64,000 nucleotides of DNA from JARRLC01 sp050290865 (lineage in GTDB: Bacteria; Pseudomonadota; Alphaproteobacteria; Rhizobiales; Rhodomicrobiaceae): NCBI GenBank assembly GCA_050290865.1, contig JBNKIW010000003.1, positions 171,355 through 235,354 of the forward strand. Reading direction: 5' to 3'. A model generated the notes under the pieces. It was not told the origin of the DNA, did no database searches, and saw only the letters and a list, made by a program, of their open reading frames with translations. A program made the translations under genes and the position numbers. Positions 1 to 8,720 of this stretch are shown piece by piece. Position 1 is the stretch's first letter, and each line of letters opens with the position of its first letter.

Positions 1-2
1 CG

Positions 3-917
3 CAGCCGAAGGCGCGTGAGCTTCTCGTGCGTGTCGCGGCCGCAGGCGTGAACCGTCCGGACGTACTGCAGCGGCAGGGGAACTATCCGGCCCCCGCCGG
101 CGCTTCGGAAATCCCCGGGCTGGAGATCGCTGGCGAGGTCGTGGCGGCCGGGGACGGCGCGGAGCGTTTCAAGCCGGGAGATCGCGTCACGGCGCTGGTG
201 ACCGGCGGCGGCTACGCGGAATACTGCTTGGCCGACGAACGGGCCGCGCTTCCCTTTCCGGCCGGGTTCGACGCCGTCCAGGCTGCGGCGCTGCCGGAAA
301 CGTTTTTCACCGTCTGGCAGAATGTGTTCCAGCGCGGCGGGCTGAAGGCAGGCGAGACGTTTCTCGTCCATGGCGGCGCCAGCGGCATCGGCACGGCGGC
401 CATCCAGATGGCCACGGCATTCGGTGCCCGCGTCTTCGCCACGGCGGGCAGCGCGGAGAAATGCGCGGCCTGCACGGCGCTCGGCGCCACCCGCGCCATC
501 AACTACCGCGAAGAGGATTTCGTCGCCGTCATCCGCCAGGAAACCGGCGGCAAGGGTGCGGACGTCATCCTCGACATGGTCGGCGGCGATTACGTCGCCC
601 GCAACATCCAGGCCGCCGCCGAGGACGGCCGTATTCATCAAATCGCCTTCCAGCAGGGCTCGAAGGTGACCGTGGACCTCATGCGAATGATGTTGAAGCG
701 TATCACCCTGACCGGCTCCACGCTCCGGGCGCGGACGCCGGAGGTCAAGGGCGCCATCGCCAGCGCGCTTGAGGCCAGGGTGTGGCCACTCCTCGCAGCG
801 GGAACCATTCGTCCGATCATCGATTCTACCTTTCCGCTGGGTGCCGCAGCCGACGCCCACCGCCGCATGGAGGCGGGAGCCCATACCGGCAAGATCATCC
901 TGAACGTCGCGGGGTGA
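3..917 (+). CDS. NAD(P)H:quinone oxidoreductase, PIG3-type (5' end cut by window)
   Basis: Zinc-independent medium-chain dehydrogenase/reductase of the quinone oxidoreductase (PIG3/QOR) group, expected to reduce quinones with NADPH in the cytoplasm. The reading frame is open to the first base of the window, so the N-terminus lies outside; about 304 residues are visible against roughly 325-335 for the family, so only some 20-30 residues are missing. A GTG at 27 is inside the conserved N-terminal domain and is not the true start. Seen: the AGVNRPDVLQRQG segment of the GroES-like domain, then the glycine-rich nucleotide-binding turn HGGASGIGTAAIQ. The Cys ligands of zinc alcohol dehydrogenases are absent. 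The physiological substrate cannot be read from the sequence. Confidence 0.9.
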   Translation, partial: QPKARELLVRVAAAGVNRPDVLQRQGNYPAPAGASEIPGLEIAGEVVAAGDGAERFKPGDRVTALVTGGGYAEYCLADERAALPFPAGFDAVQAAALPETFFTVWQNVFQRGGLKAGETFLVHGGASGIGTAAIQMATAFGARVFATAGSAEKCAACTALGATRAINYREEDFVAVIRQETGGKGADVILDMVGGDYVARNIQAAAEDGRIHQIAFQQGSKVTVDLMRMMLKRITLTGSTLRARTPEVKGAIASALEARVWPLLAAGTIRPIIDSTFPLGAAADAHRRMEAGAHTGKIILNVAG

Positions 918-1119
918 CGCAAGATCCGCAAATCCCGTGGGCCAGGGACAGGATATCTCGCGCGGCTACAGTTCCTTTACGGGTCGCGGAGAAAATTTGC
1001 TTATTCGGCCGTCTAGGCTTATATGAATCCAGGCTTTGGTGCGAACGAAGCTTCTTCCAAGCATCACGAACGAGAATACCTCCCGCAAAGAGGACCTTGC
1101 GGGACACGGGAGAGAATTT

Positions 1120-1875
1120 ATGACGCAAACGCCATTGATGCCTAAGGCGACCGCCGTCTGGCTTGTTGAACATACTTCTTTGACTTTTGACCAGATTGCC
1201 GATTTCTGCGGTCTGCATGTGCTGGAAGTGAAGGGCATTGCCGATGGCGATGTTGCCCACGGCATCAAGGGCTTCGATCCCATTTCCTCAGGTCAGCTTT
1301 CGCGCGAGGAGATCAGCCGCGCCCAGGACAATACGTCATACCGCCTGAAGCTCCTGAAATCGAAAGTGCAGATGCCGGAGATCAAGACCAAGCGCGCGCC
1401 GAAATACACGCCGCTGTCGCGCCGTCACGACCGGCCGAACGCGATCCTCTGGCTCTTGCGCCACCATGCGGAATTGCGCGACTCGCAGATCATGCGACTC
1501 GTGGGCACGACAAAGCCGACCATCGAGTCGATCCGCAACCGGACGCACTGGAATTCCGCCAATCTGCAGCCGCAGGACCCCGTTGCGCTCGGCCTGTGCT
1601 CACAGGTCGATCTCGACAACGAAGTGCGCCGGGCGGCCAACCGGCTGGAGAAGGAGCGCAAGGAAGCGGAGAAGAAGGCAGCCGCCGAGGGCGTCGACCC
1701 TGCCGGCACGCTTCTGCCCGCCGAGGAAACGGCGGAGCCCTCACCTGCCTTGGGCCAGAGCGAGGACCAACCTGCCGCGGTCGAGGCTGTGCCGGAGCCG
1801 GAAGTCAAGCCGGAGCCCGAGCGTGAACTCTCGATCGAAGACGTCTTCGGCGCCCAGGAGGACCGGCAGGAATAA
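1120..1875 (+). CDS. trcR: TrcR/DUF1013 family cell cycle transcriptional regulator
   Basis: 251-residue member of the DUF1013 family, conserved across Alphaproteobacteria and named cell cycle transcriptional regulator TrcR. The ATG at 1120 is chosen because it follows a GGGAGAGA ribosome binding site at good spacing and opens with the family's MTQTPLMPKATAVWL start; an upstream GTG frame only adds an unrelated extension. Seen: an N-terminal helix-turn-helix-like region (WLVEHTSLTFDQIADFCGL) and a second one around residues 110-145 (LRDSQIMRLVGTTKPTIESI). From about residue 185 comes a charged coiled segment rich in Lys and Glu, and then a Pro/Glu-rich acidic tail ending in SIEDVFGAQ, as is typical of the family. 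It stands alone between the oxidoreductase and a repeat-bearing intergenic region. Confidence 0.92.
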   Translation: MTQTPLMPKATAVWLVEHTSLTFDQIADFCGLHVLEVKGIADGDVAHGIKGFDPISSGQLSREEISRAQDNTSYRLKLLKSKVQMPEIKTKRAPKYTPLSRRHDRPNAILWLLRHHAELRDSQIMRLVGTTKPTIESIRNRTHWNSANLQPQDPVALGLCSQVDLDNEVRRAANRLEKERKEAEKKAAAEGVDPAGTLLPAEETAEPSPALGQSEDQPAAVEAVPEPEVKPEPERELSIEDVFGAQEDRQE

Positions 1876-2022
1876 TACCCGCCGATGAAACTACTCCTGG
1901 TATCGGGAGGGACTTCTTTTTTACCCCGTGCAAATTGCGTGAAGCGGCGCCGCGCGAAGAATATCGGCTATTTTGAGTTTCGAGTGGGTAGCGTACGGCC
2001 AGCGCTGCCACGCCACGCCGAA

Positions 2023-2170
2023 GTGTGCCGCCGTGCTCAGCCGCTATCAAGGCAGAACCCCTTCGGGGCGCTTCGCGGCCTTGACAGCGGCTTCCGCGCG
2101 GCGGCGTACCGCATTTGCATGGCCGGGACGGAGGAATGGCACCCGGCCGAACAAAGGAATGCCACTTTGT
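2023..2170 (+). repeat. Dispersed ~150-bp palindromic repeat, copy 1
   Basis: The 368-base gap between trcR and hisG (1876-2243) has no convincing gene; its middle is a diverged copy of a sequence found again at 24912-25060. Shared landmarks in order are GCCGCCGTGCTC, a TCAAGG...CCTTGACAG inverted pair enclosing a CCCTTCGGG-like core, GGCCGGGACG(A/G)AGGAATG, and GGCCGAACAAA(A/G)GAATG. The last two boxes look like a diverged tandem pair. This copy lies between the convergent 3' ends of trcR and hisG, so it could act as a transcript 3' end. The flanks of the gap show nothing else I recognise. Confidence 0.7.
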
Positions 2171-2243
2171 TTGCGGGCAGGAAACGCGGGCGGTCTGCCC
2201 ACTCGAAATTTGAAAGAGGTAAAATATCGCGAACGCGGATCCG

Positions 2244-2948
2244 CTACGCGCTCGCCGCCAATCGCGCGCGGATCTGGGCCTGCGCCACCTCTGCCGCTGG
2301 CGGGACTGGTGCCGTACGTGAGGCAACGAGACAGGCCTGCGAGCGCAGGATCAGCCCGTCTGCGAGGATTTTCAGATGGTTGGCAACCAGCGTCTCCCCC
2401 GTTGACGTGATATCCACGATCACCTCTGCAGTCTGCGCGGCAGGCGTGCCTTCCGTCGCACCCAGGCTCTCGGCGATGCGGTAGCTCGCGAGCCCCTTCC
2501 CGGCGAAGAACCGCCGCGCAAGGTTCATGTATTTCGTGGCGACGCGCAGGCGCTGGCCATGCTCGCGGTAGAATTCGGCGGCGGCATCCTCCAGATCGGC
2601 GACGGTGGTGACGTCGATCCAGCAGGCTGGCACCGCAACGACGACATCCGCATGGCCGAAGCCGAGCGGCGCCAGGATCTCACAGATTTCGTCCGCATCG
2701 GGAATGTGCTCGCGGATGAGATCTTCGCCCGTCACGCCGAGATGGATGCGGCCGAGTTGAAGATGGCGCGCAATCTCGGAGGCGGACAGATAGGCCACTT
2801 CGACGTTTTCCACGCCTTCCAGCACGCCCTGATAGCCGCGTTTGTGGCCGGTCTTCACGAATGTCATGCCGAACCGGGCGAATGCGGCGGCGGTCTGCTC
2901 CATGAGCCGGCCTTTCGACGGCACGCCGAGGATGAGCTTGTCCTCCAT
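2244..2948 (-). CDS. hisG: ATP phosphoribosyltransferase catalytic subunit, short form
   Basis: First enzyme of histidine synthesis, condensing ATP and PRPP to phosphoribosyl-ATP in the cytoplasm. At 234 residues it is the short HisG form, which lacks the C-terminal regulatory domain and needs HisZ. Recognisable segments are LILGVPSKGRL at the N-terminus and LGVTGEDLIRE around residue 70. The ATG at 2948 overlaps the hisZ stop by one base (TGATG), implying translational coupling. The gene is the last of the hisS-hisZ-hisG operon. Short HisG next to HisZ matches the known hetero-octameric HisGZ enzyme. Nothing abnormal is seen in the sequence. Confidence 0.97.
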   Translation of the reverse strand: MEDKLILGVPSKGRLMEQTAAAFARFGMTFVKTGHKRGYQGVLEGVENVEVAYLSASEIARHLQLGRIHLGVTGEDLIREHIPDADEICEILAPLGFGHADVVVAVPACWIDVTTVADLEDAAAEFYREHGQRLRVATKYMNLARRFFAGKGLASYRIAESLGATEGTPAAQTAEVIVDITSTGETLVANHLKILADGLILRSQACLVASRTAPVPPAAEVAQAQIRARLAASA

Positions 2949-4120
2949 CAGGCGGCCTCCTCTCTTGCGGCCAGCAGGCGCTCGGTGTGAATGGCCGAGC
3001 CGATGGCGGGCGCGTCCCGGGGCGAGCCGATCGCGCCGAGCAGGCCGTCGTAGCGTCCGCCGCCTGCGATCAGACCGGCGACGCCGCGGCCAGGTTGCTC
3101 GATCTGGAACACGAAGCCGGTGTAATATTCAAATTGGCGTCCGAAATCGGCGCCGAACAAGGCGGCGTCGAGCGCTATGCCGGCGCTGCGAAAAAGGGCG
3201 TAGCGGCGACGGGCGGCGGCAAGCGCCGCGTCGAGGTCGAGTTTGGCGTCCGTCGCCAGCTTGGTGATGGCGTCGAGTGTCGCCTCGGGCGGGCCGGATA
3301 TCACCAGATAGGCCTCGACGAGGTCCACCACGGACCGGGACAGCGGTTGCTCACGCATGTCGGCGGCGGCGGCCAGCAGGCGCCCGGTGATTTCCCCGAT
3401 GGTGCGCAGCCCCAGAACGGGAATGCCGCTGGTCTCAAGATAGGCGGCAACCTGCTGCTCCGCCTGCTCGCGGTCGTGCGGATCGAGATGCCGGGCCAGA
3501 TCTGCAACCTGCGGATCGGGAAAAGGCGCTGGCGGCTGAGCGAGCCGCTTCAGCACGGCGAGAAAACCATTGGGCCGCCAGAAGCTGTGCAGCAACTGCT
3601 CGCGCCACCGCTCGGGGATCGGCAGCGCAGCCAGAAGCGCGCGCAACAGGCCCAGATCGCCGATGCGAACGCGGAAATCCTTCAGCCCTGACACGCGCAG
3701 AGCCTCCAGGATCAGCGTCAGCACCTCCGTTTCCGCCTGCTCGCGGTCGGCCACGCCGAAACATTCGATCCCCGCCTGGCGGAATTCCCGCGGCCGCGAC
3801 GGATCGGATTTGCGCCGCGAATAACGGAACGCCGCGCCACTGTAGGCATACCGCGCCTCGCAGTCAGCGGCGGGGTTGCGTTCCAGGTAGAGGCGGCAGG
3901 ACGGGATGGTCAGGTCCGGGCGCAAGCACAACTCTAAGCCGTCAGGATCCGTGAATATATACGTACGGTTGCGGATCGCCTCGCCGATGCGGTCGAGGAA
4001 AATGTCGGCTGGCTGGATCAGCGACGGCGCCACGCGCTCGTACCCGCCTCGCGCGAAAACACGCATGATCTTCGCCGCCTGCTCTTCAAGCGCCTCGAAA
4101 CGCGCCGCCGACTCAGCCAT
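2948..4120 (-). CDS. hisZ: ATP phosphoribosyltransferase regulatory subunit
   Basis: HisZ, a HisRS-like paralogue without aminoacylation activity that forms the regulatory half of HisGZ and mediates histidine feedback. The 390 residues fit the family. Class II synthetase-like segments remain: LCLRPDLTIPSCRLYL near residue 65, FRQAGIECFG near residue 113, and the FEYYTGFVFQIE block near residue 330 followed by IAGGGRYDGLL. It lies three bases after hisS and overlaps hisG by one base, so all three are probably one transcript. Placing hisS beside its regulatory paralogue is common in Alphaproteobacteria. Confidence 0.96.
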   Translation of the reverse strand: MAESAARFEALEEQAAKIMRVFARGGYERVAPSLIQPADIFLDRIGEAIRNRTYIFTDPDGLELCLRPDLTIPSCRLYLERNPAADCEARYAYSGAAFRYSRRKSDPSRPREFRQAGIECFGVADREQAETEVLTLILEALRVSGLKDFRVRIGDLGLLRALLAALPIPERWREQLLHSFWRPNGFLAVLKRLAQPPAPFPDPQVADLARHLDPHDREQAEQQVAAYLETSGIPVLGLRTIGEITGRLLAAAADMREQPLSRSVVDLVEAYLVISGPPEATLDAITKLATDAKLDLDAALAAARRRYALFRSAGIALDAALFGADFGRQFEYYTGFVFQIEQPGRGVAGLIAGGGRYDGLLGAIGSPRDAPAIGSAIHTERLLAAREEAA

Positions 4121-4123
4121 TCC

Positions 4124-5734
4124 TTAACCTTTGTGACGCGCGAGCACGGTGTGCACCGCCTCCACCATTTCGTCCTCCTTCACGGAGAACTGCGCCGGGC
4201 GGCCTTCGCGCCAAGTCACGTTGTCCGTGATTTCGGCGGAGAGCTGCTTGCCCTGGATCAGGTCCTTGATGGTGACCTCGCCACGCTCCAACTCGTCGCC
4301 GCCCTGGATGATGACGCACGGCGCACCGCGCTTGTCGGCGTATTTCATCTGCGCCTTCATGCCCGAAGTGCCGAGATACATTTCCGCACGGATGTCCGCC
4401 GCGCGCAGACGCTGCACCATCCGGTAATAATCGCCGGTGCGCTCGCGGTCCATGACGAGAACCACCACGGGGGCGCTGGCCGCATCCGCCTTCAGCTGGC
4501 CGAGCGCCTGGAGCGCGGTGTAAAGCCGTGAAACGCCGATGGAAAAGCCGGTGGCGCCGATCTTCTGGCCTTTGAAGCGCGCGACCAGCCCGTCATAGCG
4601 CCCGCCGCCGCCAACTGAGCCGAAGCGGGCAGGTTGTCCGTCCTCGCCCGTGGCGGGGAAGGTGAGTTCGGCTTCGAAAACCGGGCCCGTATAGTATTCG
4701 AGGCCGCGCACAACGCTTGGTTCGATGAGAATCAAGCCGGCGCCATACCCGGCTGCCTCGGTGAGTTTTGCGATCTTGCGAAGTTCGTCCACCCCCTCCT
4801 TGGCCAGCTCAGACGCGCCGACCCGCTCTTGTAACCTATCGAGCGTTCCAAAATTGTCCACTCTCGCCCAATATTCGGTGCGATCGCGGTCACCGGGAGC
4901 GTTTGGTACCAGAACATAATTGCCGATTTCGTCGGGTGCGGGGCGTTTAGCCAAATGCCTACCTACCGCAGACTTGGCCGAACATATGCATTTGATAATT
5001 CCATCGATTTGCTTCGTCTTTAAGCCTGCCCCCTTTGTGAAATCGCCGGAGGCATCTTTGCGGCCTTTACCTAAGAGTTCTTTGACACCTTCGATCCCCA
5101 GCCGATCCATTTTGTCTATAGCTCGCAGAATCATAAGTCGTTGTGCCGCCCCCTTTTCTCCCTCTCCGCTTATGCCAGTTGTCTCCAACACGCCATCGAG
5201 CACTTTGCGGCTGCTGGCCTTGATGACGTAGGACCCGCGCGGGATGCCGAGCTCCTCCAGCGTATCCGCCGCCAGCATGCACATCTCGGCATCCGCGGCC
5301 ACGTTGTCGGTGCCGACGGTATCGGCGTCGAACTGCGTAAACTGGCGGAAGCGCCCCGGCCCCGGTTTCTCGTTGCGCCACACCGGCCCGGTCTGATAGC
5401 GGCGGAACGGCTTGGGGAGCGTGTCGAAATTCTGCGCAACATAGCGGGCGAGCGGCGCCGTCAGGTCGTAGCGCAGTGACATCCACTGCTCATCCTCGTC
5501 CTGCAGCGAAAATACCCCCTCGTTCGGCCGGTCCTGGTCAGGCAGAAACTTGCCGAGCGCGTCGGTATACTCGAAGGCCGGGGTGTCGAGTGGCTCAAAT
5601 CCATAGGATTCATACACTTGGCGGATGGTGCCAAGCATACGCTCCATGGCTCTGATCTCTTCCGGCCCGACATCGCGCATTCCTTTCGGAAGACGCGCCT
5701 CCGGCCGTTTTCCGGCTTTCCTGGCTTCGCCCAT
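4124..5734 (-). CDS. hisS: Histidyl-tRNA synthetase
   Basis: Class II aminoacyl-tRNA synthetase charging tRNA-His. Seen: motif 1 region after GMRDVGPEEIRAMERM, motif 2 (RYQTGPVWRNEKPGPGRFRQF), the His-A loop VVRGLEYYTGPVFE, the GSVGGGGRYDGLV glycine loop and motif 3 (GFSIGVSRLY). At 536 residues it is longer than the roughly 425 of E. coli, as in the divergent alphaproteobacterial HisRS group that has lost dependence on the G-1 base of tRNA-His. The extra length lies mainly between residues 190 and 300. That stretch is oddly A+T-rich: bases 4981-5160 count to about 47% G+C, against about 68% in a sample line at 4561-4620. First gene of the hisSZG operon. Confidence 0.96.
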   Translation of the reverse strand: MGEARKAGKRPEARLPKGMRDVGPEEIRAMERMLGTIRQVYESYGFEPLDTPAFEYTDALGKFLPDQDRPNEGVFSLQDEDEQWMSLRYDLTAPLARYVAQNFDTLPKPFRRYQTGPVWRNEKPGPGRFRQFTQFDADTVGTDNVAADAEMCMLAADTLEELGIPRGSYVIKASSRKVLDGVLETTGISGEGEKGAAQRLMILRAIDKMDRLGIEGVKELLGKGRKDASGDFTKGAGLKTKQIDGIIKCICSAKSAVGRHLAKRPAPDEIGNYVLVPNAPGDRDRTEYWARVDNFGTLDRLQERVGASELAKEGVDELRKIAKLTEAAGYGAGLILIEPSVVRGLEYYTGPVFEAELTFPATGEDGQPARFGSVGGGGRYDGLVARFKGQKIGATGFSIGVSRLYTALQALGQLKADAASAPVVVLVMDRERTGDYYRMVQRLRAADIRAEMYLGTSGMKAQMKYADKRGAPCVIIQGGDELERGEVTIKDLIQGKQLSAEITDNVTWREGRPAQFSVKEDEMVEAVHTVLARHKG

Positions 5735-6118
5735 GATGCTGTAAGACCCGTTTCAGCGCCGCCCCGCTGCCGTGGCGCAGATGCGCACACAGCAACAGGC
5801 GGGCCATAGGTTTGAAGGCACGCAGATGCCGCACAAGCAACCGCGCCGGTCAATTCAACGGGTTTCTAAACCATCGGCGAAGGGCAAACAAGACCGCCAC
5901 GTGCGCACTTCTCGATCAGGGAAGGAAACAAGCGGAACGGCTTCCCGCTCCACGAGCCAGGACGCGACATCCACGTCAGGGCGCAGACAACCACCCGGGA
6001 CATCCAAGAAAGACACTCTTTCGTGTCAAAATGACGAGCGAGCGTTACTCAGACATCACCGCTGCGCCGTGGACGGTAAATCCGCGGCGCTGAGGCTTCG
6101 TTGAGCGGTTATTGTGTG
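5735..6118. other. Intergenic region upstream of hisS, no gene recognised
   Basis: This 384-base gap holds no reading frame with coding character on either strand. On the minus strand 6030-6005 reads as a 5-bp hairpin (GACAC/GTGTC) followed by TTTCTT, which could be a weak terminator for the DUF465 gene upstream. The same bases contain a minus-strand TTGACA (6029-6024) that could be a -35 element for hisS. Neither reading is strong. Confidence 0.3.
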
Positions 6119-6301
6119 CTAAATCACGCTTTTATGACAAGAGCGCAGCCGGGCCATTCGGTCTTTAAGGATGAGTTTTTGGCGTTTCAGTTCCGCAATT
6201 TTCAGGCTGTCCGAGGAGAGTTTTGCCACTTCGTCCTGAATGAGCCTATCGAGAGCTCTATGTTTTCCGGACAGCTCGTCAATATGTGCGTCAAGCGCCA
6301 T
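6119..6301 (-). CDS. DUF465 (YdcH-like) small protein
   Basis: 60-residue protein of the DUF465/YdcH family, short helical-hairpin proteins of unknown biochemical role found throughout Proteobacteria. Seen: MALDAHIDELSGKHRALDR at the N-terminus and LKIAELKRQKLILKDRMARL near the C-terminus, both typical of the family, with heptad-like spacing suggesting a two-helix coiled coil. The whole family-length protein is present. It is monocistronic, with no gene within 200 bases on either side. Function is not predicted. Confidence 0.88.
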   Translation of the reverse strand: MALDAHIDELSGKHRALDRLIQDEVAKLSSDSLKIAELKRQKLILKDRMARLRSCHKSVI

Positions 6302-6515
6302 AATGAACCTCCGTGTTTTTGTCTGCGGTCAACCCTGGCATAATGCCAGAGCTTCTGACGAATGTCTAATATGATCAACACCTAGTCGTGCGGCGCGCAA
6401 GGCGGGTGTGAGCAGGATGTTAGCAACCTGGGGGCGCCTTGGGGAGCACAGGTCGCCGTCAGCCGGAACAAGGCATTAACGGAATTGCCGAGCGATTGCA
6501 TTTTTTCCTGCAACA

Positions 6516-7925
6516 TCAAACGACTGCGGCGAGCTGCCCCCGAATGCGCGCCTTCGGCTGGGAGGTGCGGGACTCGATGAAATCCATCACATGCCCGGCG
6601 ATATCCACACCTGTGGTCTTCTCGATCCCGCCCAGCCCCGGCGACGAATTGACCTCCAGAACCAGCGGCCCCTCTTCGGAGCGCAGCAGATCGACGCCCG
6701 CGAATTTCAAGCCCATGATCTTCGCCGCTTTCACCGCCATGCGGCGCTCTTCCGCCGTGATCTTGACCCCATGCGCCGTGCCCCCCTTGTGCAGATTGGC
6801 GCGGAAGTCGTCCAGCGGCGCCTGCCGCCGCATGGTGGCGATCACCTTGCCGTCGAGCACGATGCAGCGGATGTCCTGACCGGCGGCATCTGCGATGAAC
6901 TGCTGCACGAGGAAGTTCGCGTCAGCGTTGCGGAAAGCATCGATAACGGACTGCGCCTGCTTTCGATTTTCCGCGAGCACGACGCCCTTTCCCTGTGTGC
7001 TGTAGAGCAACTTCACCACCAGCGGCGGACCGCCGACCATGGCGATGAGATCGTCGGTATCATGGGGCGAGGAGGCGAAGGCCGTCACCGGCATCGCCAG
7101 CCCGCTCTGAGCCATAAGTTGATGCGCCAGCAGCTTGTCGCGCGAATTGGCGATGCCCGTGGCCGGGTTCAGGCAGGAGGCGCCGGTCATTTCGAACTGC
7201 CGCACCACCGCCGTACCATAGGCCGTGACTGACGCCCCCACACGCGGGATAACGGCGTCGAAAAACGGCAGCGCCGCACCGTCGCAATGCACGTTGCTGG
7301 CCAGCGAATTGATGTTCATGTAGCAGCGCAGCGTGCGGATCTGCTCGATGACATGGTCGCGCGCTTCGGCGGCCTCGACGAAGCGGAGGTTGGAATAGTT
7401 CTCCGGCTCCATAGAGAGCAGAGCGATGCGCAGCGGCCGGCGGACGGGCGGGTGGCCGGTTCGCGCCTTGTAGATGTCGAAGGACAGATGCGCCTGCCGG
7501 AATTCCGCCCATGGCTGGACGATCGCCGCCTGCGCCTCAAGCGCGGTCCGGCCGAGAAGCATGCGGTGCGCCATGGTCTCCCGGTTCGACAGCGAGATTT
7601 CGATGGGCCATTCGCGCGTGCCGATCCTGACCGGCGTGCGGATGATGAAGCGCATTTCGGACTGGCCGTTCGATGAAATCACCTGGCGGCGGTCGATCAC
7701 CGTGGCCGTGCAAAAAACTTCGATGTCGTCGCGGCCCTCGACCGGATGCACGCCGAAACGCACCTTGGGCTGGTGCTCGGGACCGAACGTCTCGATGGAA
7801 AAGGCGTGCAGCGCGGAGGTGCGCGCGCCGGTATCGATCTTCGCCTTGATGGCCGGAAGGCCGAGCTGGTTGACCGAAACCCACTCGCGCCACCCCAGAA
7901 TGAAGCTTTCAAGCGGATGGTTCAT
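6516..7925 (-). CDS. Putative ATP-dependent Zn protease domain / RimK ATP-grasp ligase fusion
   Basis: 469-residue two-domain protein. Residues about 8-150 match the RimK-associated putative zinc protease fold (COG4067/PF05618), with the family signature KAKIDTGARTSALHA. Residues about 165-460 are a RimK-type ATP-grasp ligase, with PLVVKLLYSTQGKGVVLAENR near the ATP-binding loop, then FLVQQFIADAAGQDIRCIVLDG and a C-terminal LEVNSSPGLGGIEK metal-binding segment. RimK adds glutamate to ribosomal protein S6 in enterobacteria; fused forms are common in Alphaproteobacteria, and their substrate is not established by sequence. It is monocistronic. A gap of 225 bases separates it from bioY, in which I see nothing. 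Confidence 0.9.
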   Translation of the reverse strand: MNHPLESFILGWREWVSVNQLGLPAIKAKIDTGARTSALHAFSIETFGPEHQPKVRFGVHPVEGRDDIEVFCTATVIDRRQVISSNGQSEMRFIIRTPVRIGTREWPIEISLSNRETMAHRMLLGRTALEAQAAIVQPWAEFRQAHLSFDIYKARTGHPPVRRPLRIALLSMEPENYSNLRFVEAAEARDHVIEQIRTLRCYMNINSLASNVHCDGAALPFFDAVIPRVGASVTAYGTAVVRQFEMTGASCLNPATGIANSRDKLLAHQLMAQSGLAMPVTAFASSPHDTDDLIAMVGGPPLVVKLLYSTQGKGVVLAENRKQAQSVIDAFRNADANFLVQQFIADAAGQDIRCIVLDGKVIATMRRQAPLDDFRANLHKGGTAHGVKITAEERRMAVKAAKIMGLKFAGVDLLRSEEGPLVLEVNSSPGLGGIEKTTGVDIAGHVMDFIESRTSQPKARIRGQLAAVV

Positions 7926-8150
7926 GCCACTTCATCCCCTGCCATGCGCGGCTGTCCCCGGAACGGCGCAAATCACCGCGCGCTCGCTACGACTGCCACT
8001 ACGGGAACAAACGCTCTGAGCGCAAACAGAATTACCGTGTTTCCACTGTCATCCGGCCCCGGCGGAGGTCCGCGGTGCGGCACACCGGCCTCCGCGGGCA
8101 GACTTTGGACCATCCCACGGCTCTGTGTCGATTTGACGATGGCGGGGCGC

Positions 8151-8699
8151 TCAGCGGCTGCTTTCAATCAGCGGATAGCCGCGCTTGACGAACATGGCCA
8201 CCGCAGCAGCGAGCGCCGCCTTGAGGATATCGCCCGGAAGAAATACCGCCGAAAGCGCGGCCGCCTTCATGAGGGGCAATCCCGCCACCAGCGCCAGCAC
8301 GGGAATGCCGAACGCGTAGATGATGACGATCCCGCCGATGATATTGAAGGCGAAGGAATGGAAGAAGGTGAGCTGTGTCCACATCCGCTCGGTGGTGGCG
8401 CCGATGGCGAAGGCGGCCAGTGGCCAGGCGAGGAGAAACCCCACGGTCGGACCGGCGAAGATCCCCAGGCCGCCCCGTCCCCCCGCGAGGAGCGGCAGGC
8501 CCGCCGCGACCAGCAGCACGAACAGAACCTGCGACAGCGCACCGCGCCGCGCGCCGAGCACCGAGCCTGCGAGCATGGCCCCGAGCGTCTGCGCCGTGAT
8601 GGGGACGGGGATGATCGCGAGGTCGATCTTGGGAATGAGGCCGAGCACCGCGGTCAACGCAGCGAAGAGGGCGATATAGGCGATATCCTGAATGCGCAT
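8151..8699 (-). CDS. bioY: Biotin transporter substrate-binding (S) component BioY
   Basis: 182-residue integral membrane S-component of the biotin ECF transporter. Seen: about six hydrophobic segments and the family features VPITAQTLGAMLAGSVLGARRGALSQ and AGPTVGFLLAWPLAAF. It lies 21 bases downstream of bioN in the same operon. BioY proteins bind biotin with high affinity and some work without their ATPase. No bioM ATPase gene is present nearby, so the energising subunit must be encoded elsewhere or be absent. Confidence 0.93.
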   Translation of the reverse strand: MRIQDIAYIALFAALTAVLGLIPKIDLAIIPVPITAQTLGAMLAGSVLGARRGALSQVLFVLLVAAGLPLLAGGRGGLGIFAGPTVGFLLAWPLAAFAIGATTERMWTQLTFFHSFAFNIIGGIVIIYAFGIPVLALVAGLPLMKAAALSAVFLPGDILKAALAAAVAMFVKRGYPLIESSR

Positions 8700-8720
8700 G
8701 CCTGTTCCTCCACGGCGCGG

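Noticed and set aside
1885..2484. 199-codon plus-strand frame after trcR
   Set aside because: It passes through repeat copy 1 and into the antisense of hisG; no coding character.
5812..6093. 93-codon plus-strand frame upstream of hisS
   Set aside because: Composition rich in Arg, Thr and Pro with no family features, no ribosome site, and two other frames also open over the same bases.
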